Source: Mucilaginibacter defluvii (GTDB lineage: Bacteria > Bacteroidota > Bacteroidia > Sphingobacteriales > Sphingobacteriaceae). From it: a stretch of 64,000 nucleotides of DNA. Where the stretch lies: contig NZ_BAABJI010000002.1 in NCBI RefSeq assembly GCF_039543225.1, positions 1,984,001 to 2,048,000 of the forward strand, written 5' to 3'. Positions within the stretch are counted from its first letter, which is position 1; each line of letters begins with the position of its first letter. Shown here in pieces: positions 63,835-64,000 of this stretch. The notes beneath the pieces are model-generated. The model was not told the origin of the DNA. It ran no database searches and saw only the letters and a list, made by a program, of their open reading frames with translations. Position numbers and translations under genes: made by a program.

Positions 63835-63849
63835 ACGTGCCCGGCACGT
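63835..63849. promoter_or_regulatory. Palindrome upstream of ccoNO
   Basis: ACGTGCC (63835-63841) and GGCACGT (63843-63849) are complementary with one base between. It lies 51-65 nt before the ccoNO start, between that start and the FNR-like dyad. It may be a second operator or a short hairpin in the leader. Confidence 0.4.
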
Positions 63850-63869
63850 GATGCCCGTTGGCCAAAAAC

Positions 63870-63883
63870 ATGATACAGATCAT
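63870..63883. promoter_or_regulatory. FNR/FixK-like dyad upstream of the cbb3 operon
   Basis: ATGAT-ACAG-ATCAT is a perfect dyad of the FNR type (ATGAT-N4-ATCAT), about 92 nt before the ccoNO start. It contains the ccoS stop codon (63880-63882). This is the strongest of the four dyads. Confidence 0.6.
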
Positions 63884-64000
63884 TTTTCGGCTTCGCCGGA
63901 GGTATCATCATCCAGCAGGATGCGCACGGAGGGGGTATAAAGGTCATCGTGCTGGCCTTTGCGCTGCGCCCAAAAAAAGGCACATAAAAAGCCCAGGGCC
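63880..64000 (-). CDS. ccoS: cbb3 oxidase maturation protein CcoS, C-terminal part
   Basis: The minus-strand frame ending at 63880 gives 39 residues, ALGFLCAFFWAQRKGQ then HDDLYTPSVRILLDDD and TSGEAEK. This is the end of CcoS: part of a single membrane helix followed by the family's QxDDLxTP segment. The gene continues beyond the window, so the copper ATPase FixI/CcoI probably lies further upstream. CcoS is needed for haem and copper insertion into cbb3 oxidase. Confidence 0.88.
   Translation of the reverse strand, partial: ALGFLCAFFWAQRKGQHDDLYTPSVRILLDDDTSGEAEK

Noticed and set aside
63795..63983. A minus-strand frame of 62 residues beginning MPFFGRSAKA near the window end
   Set aside because: It reads a different frame over the ccoS end. 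The overlapping frame ending at 63880 gives the recognisable CcoS tail (HDDLYTPSVRILLDDD), so this one is a shadow.
1..64000. tRNA, rRNA, CRISPR arrays, insertion sequences and prophage genes
   Set aside because: I looked in the intergenic gaps for tRNA-like and repeat-spacer patterns and for transposase or phage proteins among the frames and found none.

Overview
The window looks like the chromosome of a Bacteroidota bacterium, most likely family Sphingobacteriaceae (Mucilaginibacter/Pedobacter-like). The reasons are a full-length SprA (type IX secretion/gliding translocon) beside ruvA, promoters of the TTTG / TAnnTTTG type, a fused cbb3 oxidase CcoN-CcoO subunit, DUF4292 and EnvC-like cell-envelope genes, and GH92/GH31 glycosidases with lipoproteins. 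Moderate GC and dense, mostly short gene spacing fit. This genus-level placement is an inference. I saw no tRNA, rRNA, CRISPR array, insertion sequence or prophage.

Layout. 1-444: gene-free, filled with palindromic (REP-like) repeats. 445-4181: outer-membrane-like protein, DinB/YfiT-type protein, exported FAD oxidoreductase and a small lipoprotein. 4190-9026: the rimP-nusA-infB translation/transcription operon, with a promoter, a terminator-like hairpin in its leader and a terminator after infB. 9029-31845 (all minus strand): sprA, ruvA, maeB, a LysM transglycosylase, gatA, two TatA-type proteins, an EnvC-like protein, a DUF4292 lipoprotein, a TPR protein, dut, a flippase, acylphosphatase, and RDD, LiaF-like and PspC membrane proteins. 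31868-39449: SDR, PfkB kinase, universal stress protein, a candidate small RNA (34943-35033), an orphan protein, the MlaE/MlaF lipid transporter pair, a methyltransferase and a TIM-barrel-like lipoprotein. 39578-49741: exported proteins (PKD lipoprotein, astacin-type protease, beta-barrels) and a glycosidase cluster (GH92, GH31, beta-helix lipoprotein) around a tandem LacI-type operator; then a frameshifted small membrane protein. 49914-64000: an AraC regulator, followed by an oxygen-response and respiration block.

The most interesting part is 50.8-64.0 kb. A soluble FixL-like heme-PAS histidine kinase, with residues matching the heme-ligand His and haem-pocket Arg of FixL, overlaps by 4 nt a response regulator in which a receiver domain is fused to a cyclic-nucleotide-binding-like domain and an FNR-type helix-turn-helix (ExxSR recognition helix). 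It therefore looks like FixJ and FixK in one protein. Next come ldhA, hemN, an uncharacterised 591-residue protein with a flavin-barrel-like signature and clustered cysteines, a 3-TM orphan, and the ccoS/ccoNO/ccoQ/ccoP/ccoG/fixH/TauE-SafE oxidase operon. Four dyads of the form TGAY-N4-RTCA (FNR/FixK-box-like) lie in intergenic or near-stop positions ahead of the kinase, ldhA-hemN, the 3-TM orphan and the cbb3 operon. I infer a compact low-oxygen regulon: the kinase senses O2, the hybrid regulator binds the dyads, and the targets are lactate fermentation, oxygen-independent haem synthesis and the high-affinity oxidase.
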